The notes under the pieces: model-generated | What the model saw: only the letters and a program-made list of their open reading frames with translations | Told to the model about the DNA's origin: nothing | Database searches by the model: none | DNA from: Desulfovibrionales bacterium | Lineage (GTDB): Bacteria; Desulfobacterota; QYQD01 | Assembly (NCBI GenBank): GCA_028715605.1 | Contig: JAQURM010000001.1 | Coordinates: 426,001 to 490,000 of the forward strand | DNA length: 64,000 nucleotides | Direction: 5' to 3' | Translations under genes and position numbers: made by a program | In this document: piece after piece, positions 54,706 through 63,469 of the stretch | Layout: every line of letters starts with the position of its first letter | Position numbering within the stretch: position 1 is the stretch's first letter

Positions 54706-56475
54706 GGGCATGTCCTCCAAGAAAGAGAGGTTTTGCCTGATCTCCGCAGGGATGACGGCAATTTTGTAATAAGCGCCCTCTTTTTTAGTCCGGCCGACGA
54801 AGAGGAGGCCATGCGACCGCAGGAGACCCAGGGGGGAGGTTGGTTTTCTTTTATCCCAGAAGTATCCATCGGTTTCTTCACTACCAAAGAGGTCGGTCAG
54901 TTTGTCATAAGGGTAAATCCCGCCATGGGTGTAAATAACCTTTAAGGCCTTTACTGCGGGCATAGATAGTGCGGCCAACCTTTCCACAATTCTGTTTAAG
55001 ATTTTGAGGCTGGAGAGATTCTCCGCAATAATCTTAATATTCTTTCTTTTTGTGGTTTCCTGCGGGAGATCAAGATGTTTCTGAATGGCGGTTACCCACA
55101 GGGCCGGTATATTATTCAGCGCGGTGGTAAGCGAGGTGTGCGGGCTAACGGGTTTTTGCTCAATATTTTCACACCAGACTTTCTCAATTTCCCAGGTGAC
55201 GGTATCAACCACATCTGTGGTAATGACCTGGCGGTGATCCCAGTTAGGGTCACCGATTAGCCCTTCAACTGTTTTCCTGCGCAGGTTGCCGGATAAGGTC
55301 TCTGTCTGTAGAATTTGCGTCATTTCTTCTATCTGTTCCAGTGTCCTGGTTAAAGCGGTTAGCTCTGTTTTTGTCCTTTTACCCTGCTCCAGGAAGTAAA
55401 CAAGCCCTTGCAGCATGACATTTACTTCAGCCAGCCTTTGAGCCAGGGTGGTTGAGGTATTCCCCCCCGCCTTCTTAATAGCCATGATAAAACGCAGGTT
55501 GTTGTCGATCACGGTCATTATTTTTTCTTTTAGCTTTTGCCTTGTAATATGATCTTCCTGGAGCAGAGGGTGCCCGTTGAATCCCAGGATATCTATAAGA
55601 CGATTGAAATCATAGAGACCTATCGACGACTTTTTAAAGGTAGCCAGGAGAGCAGCCAATCTATCCCGTTCTTTTTTGCGTTTGCTGCGGGCGCACTGGA
55701 GGGGCGTCAGCCCGTCCAGTGCCGGGATTCTTTCATGAACCCAGTGCACCTCAAAGTAGCTTTTAAAGAATTCAGGCGGCAGATGGGGAGATAGGTGATC
55801 GGGGAAGAGGGTATCTTTGCCAGCGGCTTTGCCTTTGAGAACAGAGGCCGGACTTTCACCAGAAAATCCCCCTGTATCCCCCTTTTCCAAAGGGGGAATT
55901 GATGAGACCCCGTCTTTCCCCAAAAGGGGACTTAACGGATTCCCCCCTTTATTAAAGGGGGGTGAGGGGGGATTAGTTTCATTGTTCTTTGTCTGCCGCA
56001 GGCGGATGGGTGTTTCATAGGTGGTTATCCGGTAGCGTAGATTTGGCCCGGCAACTGTTGATAGAATTTTTTGTCCCATAACGACGTGTGTTTTGGTTAC
56101 ACATTCCAGAATAAGTCTTTTGCGGCCCAGGGTTATAATCCCTAATAAGGGTTGACCGTCATCGCTTATCAGATGTGTCCTGTCCGGCCCTGCCTGCCGG
56201 CGGGCTATGCCACAGGTCGTGGCATAGGTCATGCCACAGTCAGATTCGCCGAGGCGAACAGGTTCGAAATCCGCCGGAGGCGGACATCCTCGACCTGGGC
56301 GAACCGGGTTGTGTATCCAAAGGATATTGGTTGCCCCATCCTCTTTTTTTTCTAATACCTTGAAATCAGGCCGGGCCTTTAACGCCTCGAGGAAATTTTC
56401 CGAATCCAGGACGTCGAAGATAACCTTACAGATGAGAATTGGGTCCCGATCCCTGTCGGTAGCCGTAAGCGGCAT
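54700..56475 (-). CDS. Hypothetical protein with two repeat-derived in-frame insertions
   Basis: 591 residues of uncertain function. Recognisable pieces are a region HWVHERIPALDGLTPLQCARS (about 242-264), similar to the IPALDGKTP motif seen in SEC-C-associated proteins, a helical middle, and a C-terminal winged-helix-like part (LGLLRSHGLLFVGR). Residues about 167-206 (SPPFNKGG ... IPPLEKGDTGGF) are encoded by the poly-C/poly-G palindromic repeat at 55864-55975. Residues about 54-99 come from a second cluster of small hairpins (56187-56300). Both keep the frame open. The 3' end overlaps the convergent PP-loop gene by 6 bp. It may be functional or decaying. Confidence 0.65.
   Translation of the reverse strand: MPLTATDRDRDPILICKVIFDVLDSENFLEALKARPDFKVLEKKEDGATNILWIHNPVRPGRGCPPPADFEPVRLGESDCGMTYATTCGIARRQAGPDRTHLISDDGQPLLGIITLGRKRLILECVTKTHVVMGQKILSTVAGPNLRYRITTYETPIRLRQTKNNETNPPSPPFNKGGNPLSPLLGKDGVSSIPPLEKGDTGGFSGESPASVLKGKAAGKDTLFPDHLSPHLPPEFFKSYFEVHWVHERIPALDGLTPLQCARSKRKKERDRLAALLATFKKSSIGLYDFNRLIDILGFNGHPLLQEDHITRQKLKEKIMTVIDNNLRFIMAIKKAGGNTSTTLAQRLAEVNVMLQGLVYFLEQGKRTKTELTALTRTLEQIEEMTQILQTETLSGNLRRKTVEGLIGDPNWDHRQVITTDVVDTVTWEIEKVWCENIEQKPVSPHTSLTTALNNIPALWVTAIQKHLDLPQETTKRKNIKIIAENLSSLKILNRIVERLAALSMPAVKALKVIYTHGGIYPYDKLTDLFGSEETDGYFWDKRKPTSPLGLLRSHGLLFVGRTKKEGAYYKIAVIPAEIRQNLSFLEDMPL
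55864..55975. repeat. Poly-C/poly-G palindromic repeat, copy 3 (tandem, inside a gene)
   Basis: Two or three repeat units in a row: AAATCCCCCTGTATCCCCC ... CCAAAGGGGG (55864-55896), a middle CTTTCCCCAAAAGGGG unit, and CCCCCCTTTATTAAAGGGGGG with GTGAGGGGGGATTA (55942-55975). It lies wholly within the minus-strand hypothetical gene and adds about 40 codons without a stop. Confidence 0.85.
56187..56300. repeat. Cluster of small GC palindromes inside the same gene
   Basis: Successive short hairpins: CTATGCCAC/GTGGCATAG (56205-56213/56219-56227), TTCGCC/GGCGAA near 56245-56258, and TCCGCC/GGCGGA (56270-56275/56279-56284). Related GCAGATTCGCCGTGGCGAA is found at 63299-63317 and a decayed form near 2217-2250 in cheR. 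Confidence 0.6.
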
Positions 56476-56520
56476 TGTGTACTCTTGCCTTTCGCAGATT
56501 AATATTTTAAATTAGGTTAG

Positions 56521-56660
56521 TTTCCATCCGAACCCCCCGGTTTTCTGGATGGAGCGGTCAGCAGTCAGCTATCAGCGTTCAGCTTAAGATGTTGTTTGTC
56601 TTATTTTTTGCTGACGGCTGAAAGCTGATCGCTGAGAGCTTTCATTCGGAAACGGCAGTT
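56521..56660. repeat. Composite dispersed repeat, copy A3
   Basis: Shares the outer parts of the 35217-35398 block: CCATCCGAACCCCCCGGTTTTC-like hairpin, GGATGGAGCGGTCAGC, GTCAGCTATCAGCG on the left and GCTGACGGCTGAAAGCTGATCGCTG on the right, with a different centre. It occupies the 314-bp gap before the hybrid kinase; no gene is seen there. Confidence 0.7.
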
Positions 56661-56789
56661 TCCGGATGAGCACTATGTTAACTTATGCCAGATATGGGCA
56701 CATGGCAAGCATATTTTGTAAGAGGTTTTTAATCTGCTTGTGGCCGGGGTAATCATCTGTCATAATAAGACAAAAGACGGGCTGGATTG

Positions 56790-59720
56790 ATGGGCATCAA
56801 GACGTTACCGTATTCTCCCCTTCGCCGGAAACTACTTTTCTGGTTTCTTCTCCTCTCCGTTATTCCCCTTATTATTGTCGGGGCGATGGCCTATTTTAGC
56901 GCCCGGAGCGCCCTGCAAAAAGAGATCGGCGAACAGTTGCAGGCTACGGCGCGCAATACCATCCAGAGCATCGATCACATAATCTTTGAGCGCATGGTGG
57001 ACGTCAGGACACTGGCGCCGTCGCCTACCATCACGTTTGCACTTGAGAATAATAAAAAAGAAGAATTAACCCGTTTTCTGAACCAGCAGACGCTGGATCA
57101 CCGGCTTTATGATTTCTTTCTTGTTTTCGATAAACAAGGCCGCCTTCTGGCCACAAATACCATAGACAGGCTTGGCCGCCCTATCCCCTCCCGGACGCTT
57201 TCTACGATACAAGGGCATAATTTTAGAGAAGAAGCCTGGTTTAAAAGGGCGCCCGTGCAGGGCCTGGTGGTCGGAGATTGGGACATCTCGCCTATCGGGG
57301 ATGCCATTTATGGCGATGGCGGATATGGTTTAAATATAGCTACCCCTGTTATTTCTACATCTCAGTCCTATAGCCTGGCCGGGCTAACCCGCAAGCTTCT
57401 TTCCAGACCCATACCAGGGGCCGGACAACCCAGGATCATCGGTTTCTTGCTGGCCCGCCTTTCGTGGCAGCCGTTTCAACGGGTGATGGAGAATGTGCAT
57501 AGGAATTTTTTACAATCAGGAATGGGTTCCAATTGCGTTTTCCTGACAACGGCTGACGGCGACAGAGTAATTGGTGACGCCGAAATAAAACTGGTAGGCA
57601 AAAGCCTGAAACGCGATGGCATCAGCATTGATTCGGGCAAGAGTTTGACTGATACCTACGGGCTTTTACGCTATTCCAGGGGCGGCCTGGCTAAAACCGC
57701 AGCTTATGCCGGCTCGGCAGGGTTTGAGGATTTTAAGGGACTCGGGTGGAAATTATTCGTCGAAGCTAATGAAAAAGAGATATTTGGCCGGATCCGTACA
57801 CTTAGATATTGGTTTGCGGGCATTATGCTTCTGGTTGGCGGGGTCATTGTGTTTACTACAATTAGGGTGGGCCGGAGCATTGCCAGGCCCATTCTGACTA
57901 TAACTAAGGCCTCTAAAGCGATTGCAGAAGGGCAATTTGGAGAGCGGGTCAGCGTCCCGTCGCGAGACGAGATCGGGGAGTTGGCGGAAAATTTTAATCA
58001 GATGGCCCGCAGCCTCGGTGAGTTTAAAAGGCAGGCGGAGGAATATCATCAGAGCCTTGAAAACCGTGTAGAAGAGAGGACGCGCGAACTGGAAAAGTCA
58101 GAGGAGCGCTACCGAACCCTTTATGATTTTTCTCTTAACTTGGGATCCATACTTGATTTCCAGGATGTCCTGGGTGTTATCTTAGACCGCATTTGCCGTT
58201 TCATAAAGGCACAGGCCGGTTTCATTGTTTCAGTCGGCCCCGAAGGTCAGACAAATATCGTGGCCAGGACTTCAACGCTGGATGAAAAAGTCGAGGGATT
58301 AAAAGAGAGGGTTTTGTCTGCCCCTGCCTTGCAGGCAGCCTTTAAAGACGGGGGAACGGTTATTTATCCCAAGGGGCTGTCTGAGATGGACATGTATGTT
58401 ACCGGCAAGAAGATTCATTCTCTTATCGCGGTGCCTCTTGTTTGTAAAAGTAAGGTTATGGGAATGCTCTGTATCTTCAATAAAGAAGGAGAAGAGGATT
58501 TTACAGCGGATGACAAGGCATTTTTAGATGGTCTGGCCTCGCCCCTGGCCATATCTCTTGAGAATACCAGGTTATACGAGGAGTTGCACCGGGCCTTTGA
58601 GGAGCTTAAGTCCACACAGGATCAGTTGGTGGTATCAGAGAAATTTAAGGCCCTGGGACAGATGGCTTCGGGCATAGCACATGATTTTAATAACGTTATC
58701 ATGTCTATTTTAGGCAACGCCCAGATATTGTTATTACAAATCGACGAACCCGATCTACGGGAAAGGCTCAAGGCCATAGAAAAGGGGGCCAGGGCGGCCT
58801 CGGATACAATTAAACGATTGCAGGAATTTACACGTATTCGCAAGGACGAAGACTTTGTCCCTATCAATATTAATGAGCTTATCCAGGATGTGGTCCAGCT
58901 TACCCGTCCCAACTGGAAAGAAAAGCCGCTGATGGAAGGTATAAATATCGATCTGGAGACGGAATTGGGTAAGATAGGGCCTGTAATGGGCAATCCTTCG
59001 GCGCTTAAGGACGTCTTTACCAATCTCATTTTCAATGCGGTGGATGCTATGACCACCGGCGGGAAGATAACAATCAGAACCGGCATACATAATGATCAGG
59101 TAGAGATTCGCTTTGCAGATACCGGCTGCGGCCTGTCCGCGGAGGTTAAGGAGAAGATATTCGATCCCTTTTTTACCACCAAGGGGAAGAAAGGTATGGG
59201 CCTGGGTCTGAGCGTTTCTTACGGCACCATCACCAGGCATGGCGGAGAGATAGAAGTAGAAAGCGAAGAAGGCCGGGGGACAGAATTTGTTCTCCATTTC
59301 CCCATAGCCAAGTTAAAAGGACAAGCAACGGCCGATGTCTCCGCTGATTTTTCTATGAAACAGGCAGATATCCTGATTGTGGATGACGATGAGGAGATTT
59401 TGACAGTGTTGGATAAACTCCTGGGCCGCGTTGGCCACCGGGTAGTTACGGCCACAAATGGCGAATCAGGCATAGAGCTTTTTCAGAAAAGCCGGTTTGA
59501 CCTGCTTATGACCGATCTGGGTATGCCCGGCATGTCCGGACGGGTTTTAACCAGAAAGATAAAGGACCTGCGGCCTGATATACCAACTATAATGATTACC
59601 GGCTGGGGAGCACAGTTTGATACCGAGACCCTAAAGGACGACGGGGTGGACTTTCTCGTAACCAAACCCTTTGATTATGAGAAGATAATGCGGGTAATAC
59701 AGGACGCCCTGGCCGGTTAG
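56790..59720 (+). CDS. Hybrid sensor histidine kinase (Cache-HAMP-GAF-HisKA-HATPase-REC)
   Basis: 976 residues from ATG 56790 (a TTG lies just before it). Order: membrane helix (about 14-34), extracytoplasmic Cache domain (about 35-340), second helix (about 344-365), HAMP (about 366-420), coiled linker, GAF (about 450-600), HisKA (LGQMASGIAHDFNNVIMSILGNAQ), HATPase (DTGCGL ... GMGLGLSV) and a C-terminal receiver with Asp in LLMTDLGMPGMSG. The HDFNN kinase box is typical of hybrid kinases in deltaproteobacteria. It stands alone, so its output partner is unknown. Confidence 0.92.
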   Translation: MGIKTLPYSPLRRKLLFWFLLLSVIPLIIVGAMAYFSARSALQKEIGEQLQATARNTIQSIDHIIFERMVDVRTLAPSPTITFALENNKKEELTRFLNQQTLDHRLYDFFLVFDKQGRLLATNTIDRLGRPIPSRTLSTIQGHNFREEAWFKRAPVQGLVVGDWDISPIGDAIYGDGGYGLNIATPVISTSQSYSLAGLTRKLLSRPIPGAGQPRIIGFLLARLSWQPFQRVMENVHRNFLQSGMGSNCVFLTTADGDRVIGDAEIKLVGKSLKRDGISIDSGKSLTDTYGLLRYSRGGLAKTAAYAGSAGFEDFKGLGWKLFVEANEKEIFGRIRTLRYWFAGIMLLVGGVIVFTTIRVGRSIARPILTITKASKAIAEGQFGERVSVPSRDEIGELAENFNQMARSLGEFKRQAEEYHQSLENRVEERTRELEKSEERYRTLYDFSLNLGSILDFQDVLGVILDRICRFIKAQAGFIVSVGPEGQTNIVARTSTLDEKVEGLKERVLSAPALQAAFKDGGTVIYPKGLSEMDMYVTGKKIHSLIAVPLVCKSKVMGMLCIFNKEGEEDFTADDKAFLDGLASPLAISLENTRLYEELHRAFEELKSTQDQLVVSEKFKALGQMASGIAHDFNNVIMSILGNAQILLLQIDEPDLRERLKAIEKGARAASDTIKRLQEFTRIRKDEDFVPININELIQDVVQLTRPNWKEKPLMEGINIDLETELGKIGPVMGNPSALKDVFTNLIFNAVDAMTTGGKITIRTGIHNDQVEIRFADTGCGLSAEVKEKIFDPFFTTKGKKGMGLGLSVSYGTITRHGGEIEVESEEGRGTEFVLHFPIAKLKGQATADVSADFSMKQADILIVDDDEEILTVLDKLLGRVGHRVVTATNGESGIELFQKSRFDLLMTDLGMPGMSGRVLTRKIKDLRPDIPTIMITGWGAQFDTETLKDDGVDFLVTKPFDYEKIMRVIQDALAG

Positions 59721-59739
59721 TGCTCCTCCGAAAACTTTC

Positions 59740-59819
59740 AAATCCCCCCCACCCCCCTTTGCTAAAGGGGGGAAATATTGAAATCCCCCTTTGGGAAAGG
59801 GGGATGCAGGGGGATTTTT
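59740..59819. repeat. Poly-C/poly-G palindromic repeat, copy 4 (two units)
   Basis: Unit one: AAATCCCCCCCACCCCCC, TTTGCTAAA, GGGGGGAAA (59740-59774). Unit two: AAATCCCCCTTTGGGAAAGGGGGATG with AGGGGGATTTTTG (59780-59819). It fills the convergent gap between the hybrid kinase and the beta-CASP gene and could act as a bidirectional terminator. Confidence 0.8.
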
Positions 59820-59832
59820 GGATGAGAATCAA

Positions 59833-61434
59833 CTAATTCGAGGTCATCTTGATAAGTTCCTGGAGCTCTTCATTTAATCCCTTCAGTCTGGCGCTGATTG
59901 TCTCCTCTTCTTCCAACCGGCCTTCACCCTTACTGTAGAGTTTGTTTTTTAGTTTGCGTATCTCCATCTCGATACGATTCAGATCGGGCATTACCTGTAA
60001 CGCCTCAGTCTTGACGGTTTCAGCCTGTGCGGCTACAGGTGAAAGCTCTACGGTTTCCAGCCATTTTGGAGCCCTGGCCTCCAGCCAGAAGGTGCGCTCG
60101 ATAGCCTTCACAAATTCCAGGCTGACGTCCTCTTCGCCGTGGACGACAAAGACCTTCAGGCGGGGATTGCTGAAGTTCCCAAGCCATTCCAGGAGTTCCC
60201 TTTGATCCGCATGGGCTGAAAAACCGCCCAAAGTGTGGATGTTGGCCTTTATGGCGATCTCTTCTCCGAAAAGTTTGATCTTTTGTGCCCCGTCGATGAT
60301 CTGCCGCCCTGGTGTCCCCTGGGCCTGATAGCCGACGAAAACGATGTGAGCGCCAGGATGCCACAGGTTGTTTCGCAAGTGGTGTTTGATTCGGCCGGCG
60401 TCACACATGCCGCTGGCGGCGATGATAATGGCCGGTCCCTCACTCTGATTTATGCCCCGGGACTCTTCGGTCGTGCGCGTAAAAGAGAGGGTGGGCAAGG
60501 CCAGCGGATGATCTCCTCTTCCCAGAAGGACATGGGTTTGGTCATTCAGGAACTCCGTATTATTGCGGAAGACCTCGGTAGCGGAGATGGCCAGTGGGCT
60601 GTCTATGTAAATGGGTATTTCGGGCAGCAGCCCTTCGTGGTAAAAGCGGCTCAGGATGTAAATCAGTTCCTGGGTGCGTTCCACGGCAAAGGCCGGAATA
60701 ATGACCTTCTCATGATTCTTTACGGCTTCCTGGATGGCATGCAAAAGTTCACGATGTGTCTTTTCCTTGCTCTTGTGCAGACGGTCGCCGTAGGTGGATT
60801 CCATGAAAAGGAAATCTGCTTCCTGGATGGCGGTCGGGTCGGAGACAAGCATTTGCTCTTTCTGGCCTATGTCACCGGAGAAGACCACCTTCATGGCCGG
60901 CGACGCGCTGTGATCCCAGATTTCAATGAAGGCTGAGCCCAGAATATGTCCGGCGTCCAGAAATCGGGCGCTAAGTTGCGGGGTAAGCTGGATGAGTTCA
61001 CCGTAATCTATCGGTTTAAACAGGCGCATACTGGCTTCGGCATCTCTCACAGTATAGAGTGGGGCAGGGGGCAGCCCTTTTTTCCCTCTTCTTTTGTTGC
61101 GCTTGTGTTCCCACTCTGCCTCTGTCTCCTGAATATGGGCGCTGTCCCGCAACATAATTTTGCAAAGTTCATTCGTGGCCCTGGTAGTGATAATCTGGCC
61201 TTTGAACCCTTCTCTCACCAGTTTTGGCACCAGACCGCTATGGTCGATGTGCGCATGGGTAAGGAGGAGGTGGTCGATATCTCCCGGCGGATAATGAAAT
61301 GCGCGGTTCCTCTTCTGTATCTCCTGGCTGCCCTGGAACATGCCGCAATCTATGAGGATGTGGATACCATTACTCTCCAGGAGGAATGATGAACCGGTAA
61401 CGGTGCGTGCCGCACCCAGGCAGGTTACTTTCAT
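59833..61434 (-). CDS. MBL-fold beta-CASP ribonuclease-like protein
   Basis: Metallo-beta-lactamase-fold hydrolase of 533 residues with the metal motif HAHIDHSG (near residue 60), further ligands in FMESTYGDR and HTLGGFSAHADQ, and the beta-CASP insert typical of RNA-processing CPSF-like enzymes (IASGMCDAGRIKHHL). A helical C-terminal tail (about 480-533) is extra. Likely acts on RNA; whether exo- or endonuclease is not clear. Start ATG 61434 gives the canonical MKVTCLGAARTVTGSS. Confidence 0.9.
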   Translation of the reverse strand: MKVTCLGAARTVTGSSFLLESNGIHILIDCGMFQGSQEIQKRNRAFHYPPGDIDHLLLTHAHIDHSGLVPKLVREGFKGQIITTRATNELCKIMLRDSAHIQETEAEWEHKRNKRRGKKGLPPAPLYTVRDAEASMRLFKPIDYGELIQLTPQLSARFLDAGHILGSAFIEIWDHSASPAMKVVFSGDIGQKEQMLVSDPTAIQEADFLFMESTYGDRLHKSKEKTHRELLHAIQEAVKNHEKVIIPAFAVERTQELIYILSRFYHEGLLPEIPIYIDSPLAISATEVFRNNTEFLNDQTHVLLGRGDHPLALPTLSFTRTTEESRGINQSEGPAIIIAASGMCDAGRIKHHLRNNLWHPGAHIVFVGYQAQGTPGRQIIDGAQKIKLFGEEIAIKANIHTLGGFSAHADQRELLEWLGNFSNPRLKVFVVHGEEDVSLEFVKAIERTFWLEARAPKWLETVELSPVAAQAETVKTEALQVMPDLNRIEMEIRKLKNKLYSKGEGRLEEEETISARLKGLNEELQELIKMTSN

Positions 61435-61562
61435 GGGGATGTCCTTTTCGCGTGAGCCGTTGCTCTTTATTACTATTTTTTATGGATGGTTTTCAAGAGA
61501 ATAGTGAATTGGCATTAGATAAAGCTCTTGCCTTTTCAACCACCTTAAGGCAGGTTATTATT

Positions 61563-62735
61563 ATGAACCGCTGGCTGTCTTTTTTGATCTTCTTCTCGGT
61601 ATTCTCATTGATTTACGGCGGCGTTCATTTTTATCTCTACAGACGCATTCGGTCCCATACGAATTTTCCGCGTGCTTTTTATAAGGTATTAGCCGTATTT
61701 TTCGGTATCATGGTGATCTCTCCGGTAGTGTGCCGGATGTTTGTCTGGGAAAGGTTTTTTGTCTTCGGTTATGTGCTGACCCATATCTCTTCTCTTTGGA
61801 TAGGCTTTATTTTTTATTTCTTCCTGGTAAGTCTAATCTTTGATTTTGGAGGGTTGGCTTATGGTCTTTTGAGGCGGGTATGGGCCGGGAGTGGGAGTGT
61901 TGGTTTGCCCGGGAATTATAAGGTTTTTATTATGACCGTGATTATTCCCCTGGTTATATGCGTCTATGCATATTACGAGGCCCTTAACGTCCGGGTGACG
62001 AATGTCCATATCCATACTGCGAAGCTGCCGGAAGGGATAAAAGATCTGGTCATTGCCCAGATTTCAGATGCCCATCTGGGAGTCATTATCGGTGAGGTTA
62101 GGCTTAAAAAGATAACCGGGTTGCTTCGCAAGATTAATCCGGACATGATTGTTTCAACCGGCGATCTGGTAGATCAGGGGGTAGATAATATAGACCATTT
62201 GGCGGGCGAGCTTAGGTCTTTGACCCCGCCCCTGGGTAAATATGCGGTAATGGGTAACCATGAGTTTTACGCCGGGGTGGGAAAGTCTTCTGAATTTATA
62301 AAAAAGTCCGGATTTAGGTTATTGAGAGGAGAGCGCATTAATGTAGAGGGAATAATTAACATAGTCGGTATCGACGACCCGGCCGGCAGGCCTTTTGGGG
62401 GCAAGGGAGAAACCGGGGCGGCGTCATTGGTGGCCCGGTGCGATCCGGGGTTATTCACACTTTTTCTCTTTCACCGTCCGCCTGATTCGGAAGATTACGT
62501 AACTAATTTGCCCATAGACCTCCAACTATCCGGCCACACGCATGGCGGGCAGCTTTATCCATTTGGCTTTGTCACAAGGATTTTCTTTCCGCTCAAGACC
62601 GGACTTTATGTGCTAAACGGCCGGAGGCTCTACGTTAGTCGTGGAGTCGGCACCTGGGGTCCGCCTCTTAGGTTCCTGACCCCACCGGAGATCGTGGTGG
62701 TTAGATTGATCCGGGATCCTTTTCACCAAAAATAA
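61563..62735 (+). CDS. Membrane-anchored metallophosphoesterase (YaeI/YkuE-like)
   Basis: 390 residues from ATG 61563. Four N-terminal membrane helices (to about residue 145) precede a calcineurin-like phosphoesterase domain with the motifs ISDAHLG, GDLVDQG, MGNHEFYAG and SGHTHGGQ. In-frame starts at 61407 or 61482 would overlap the divergent beta-CASP gene or add a non-conserved tail. Relatives act on UDP-diacylglucosamine or are uncharacterised; the substrate here is unknown. Its end overlaps the convergent AMMECR1 gene by 35 bp. Confidence 0.87.
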   Translation: MNRWLSFLIFFSVFSLIYGGVHFYLYRRIRSHTNFPRAFYKVLAVFFGIMVISPVVCRMFVWERFFVFGYVLTHISSLWIGFIFYFFLVSLIFDFGGLAYGLLRRVWAGSGSVGLPGNYKVFIMTVIIPLVICVYAYYEALNVRVTNVHIHTAKLPEGIKDLVIAQISDAHLGVIIGEVRLKKITGLLRKINPDMIVSTGDLVDQGVDNIDHLAGELRSLTPPLGKYAVMGNHEFYAGVGKSSEFIKKSGFRLLRGERINVEGIINIVGIDDPAGRPFGGKGETGAASLVARCDPGLFTLFLFHRPPDSEDYVTNLPIDLQLSGHTHGGQLYPFGFVTRIFFPLKTGLYVLNGRRLYVSRGVGTWGPPLRFLTPPEIVVVRLIRDPFHQK

Positions 62736-63267
62736 GGGCAGTGAATACGTATATCTCGGCCCCGCTGCGCCAGCAATCCCCATCCAGACCGGCCTTGTAA
62801 CAGGTATGTTCGAGGAAGGTAATTTTATCCCACTTCTGTTCGGTAGCCACCTGGGGGAGTAAAACACCGCGATTAAACCCTCTGATAATATAGAGTCCAT
62901 GCTTTCCTACTTCTATTTGGTCGATATTATCGATCTTTCTTAGAGGCGATAGCACCGATATCTCGATGTCGATACCAGGGAGTTCGTCGGCCGTAAGCGG
63001 CGCAAACCGCGGATCCTTAACGGCAGCAGAATAGGCCATTTCACGCACTGTTTGATGAAGTGGTTGAGCGGAAGAAAATATGCCGATACAACCCCGAAGG
63101 CGCCCCTGTTTATGGAGGGTGACAAATGCCCCGTGAGGGGCATGGAGCTCCCCGCCGGCGGGCGGGGCTGTCTTTTCTCCGGCGCCCATCAGGTTTTTTG
63201 TGATCTCTTCCCTCGCTACCTGGAGGAGAATCCTCTTTTCTTCCGGGGTCAGGCTGAACTCTTTCAT
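62701..63267 (-). CDS. AMMECR1-domain protein (AmmeMemoRadiSam system protein A type)
   Basis: 188 residues forming an AMMECR1 domain, with the family motif LRGCIGIF near residue 75 and DPRFAPLTADELPGIDIEISVLSP. In many anaerobes it is encoded with Memo and radical SAM genes; here it is alone. ATG 63267 is chosen because the upstream 28 codons of the open frame come from a repeat (63299-63345). Confidence 0.88.
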   Translation of the reverse strand: MKEFSLTPEEKRILLQVAREEITKNLMGAGEKTAPPAGGELHAPHGAFVTLHKQGRLRGCIGIFSSAQPLHQTVREMAYSAAVKDPRFAPLTADELPGIDIEISVLSPLRKIDNIDQIEVGKHGLYIIRGFNRGVLLPQVATEQKWDKITFLEHTCYKAGLDGDCWRSGAEIYVFTALIFGEKDPGSI

Positions 63268-63289
63268 TCCCAAAATACCTTCACCGCTC

Positions 63290-63345
63290 GTGCCAAAGGC
63301 AGATTCGCCGTGGCGAAAAAGGCGCAAAGCACGCAGAGAAAAAAT
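63290..63345. repeat. Short dispersed repeat upstream of AMMECR1
   Basis: Contains GGCAGATTCGCCGTGGCGAA (63298-63317), a small hairpin, fused to GGCGCAAAGCACGCAGAGAAAA, a unit similar to those at 38430 and 51240. The rest of the gap up to 63469 is AT-rich and featureless. Confidence 0.55.
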
Positions 63346-63469
63346 TTTCAAAGTTTAGAGAGGCTCTTATTATACATCAATCAGGATAAAATTGGGCTCT
63401 TTTTTGTAGTTGCCACACCACGATAATTTTATTAAAGTCATTTTGGTTTCTGCGAGGCTGGATTTAGCC

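Noticed and set aside
56697-56730. A sigma-54 promoter before the hybrid kinase (TGGCAAGCATATTTTG).
   Set aside because: The -12 GC dinucleotide is missing at the required spacing.
31772-59819. The poly-C/poly-G blocks as assembly artefacts of homopolymer runs.
   Set aside because: Four copies have ordered arms, variable spacers and different flanks, which is expected of a real repeat family rather than of sequencing noise, though exact run lengths may be uncertain.
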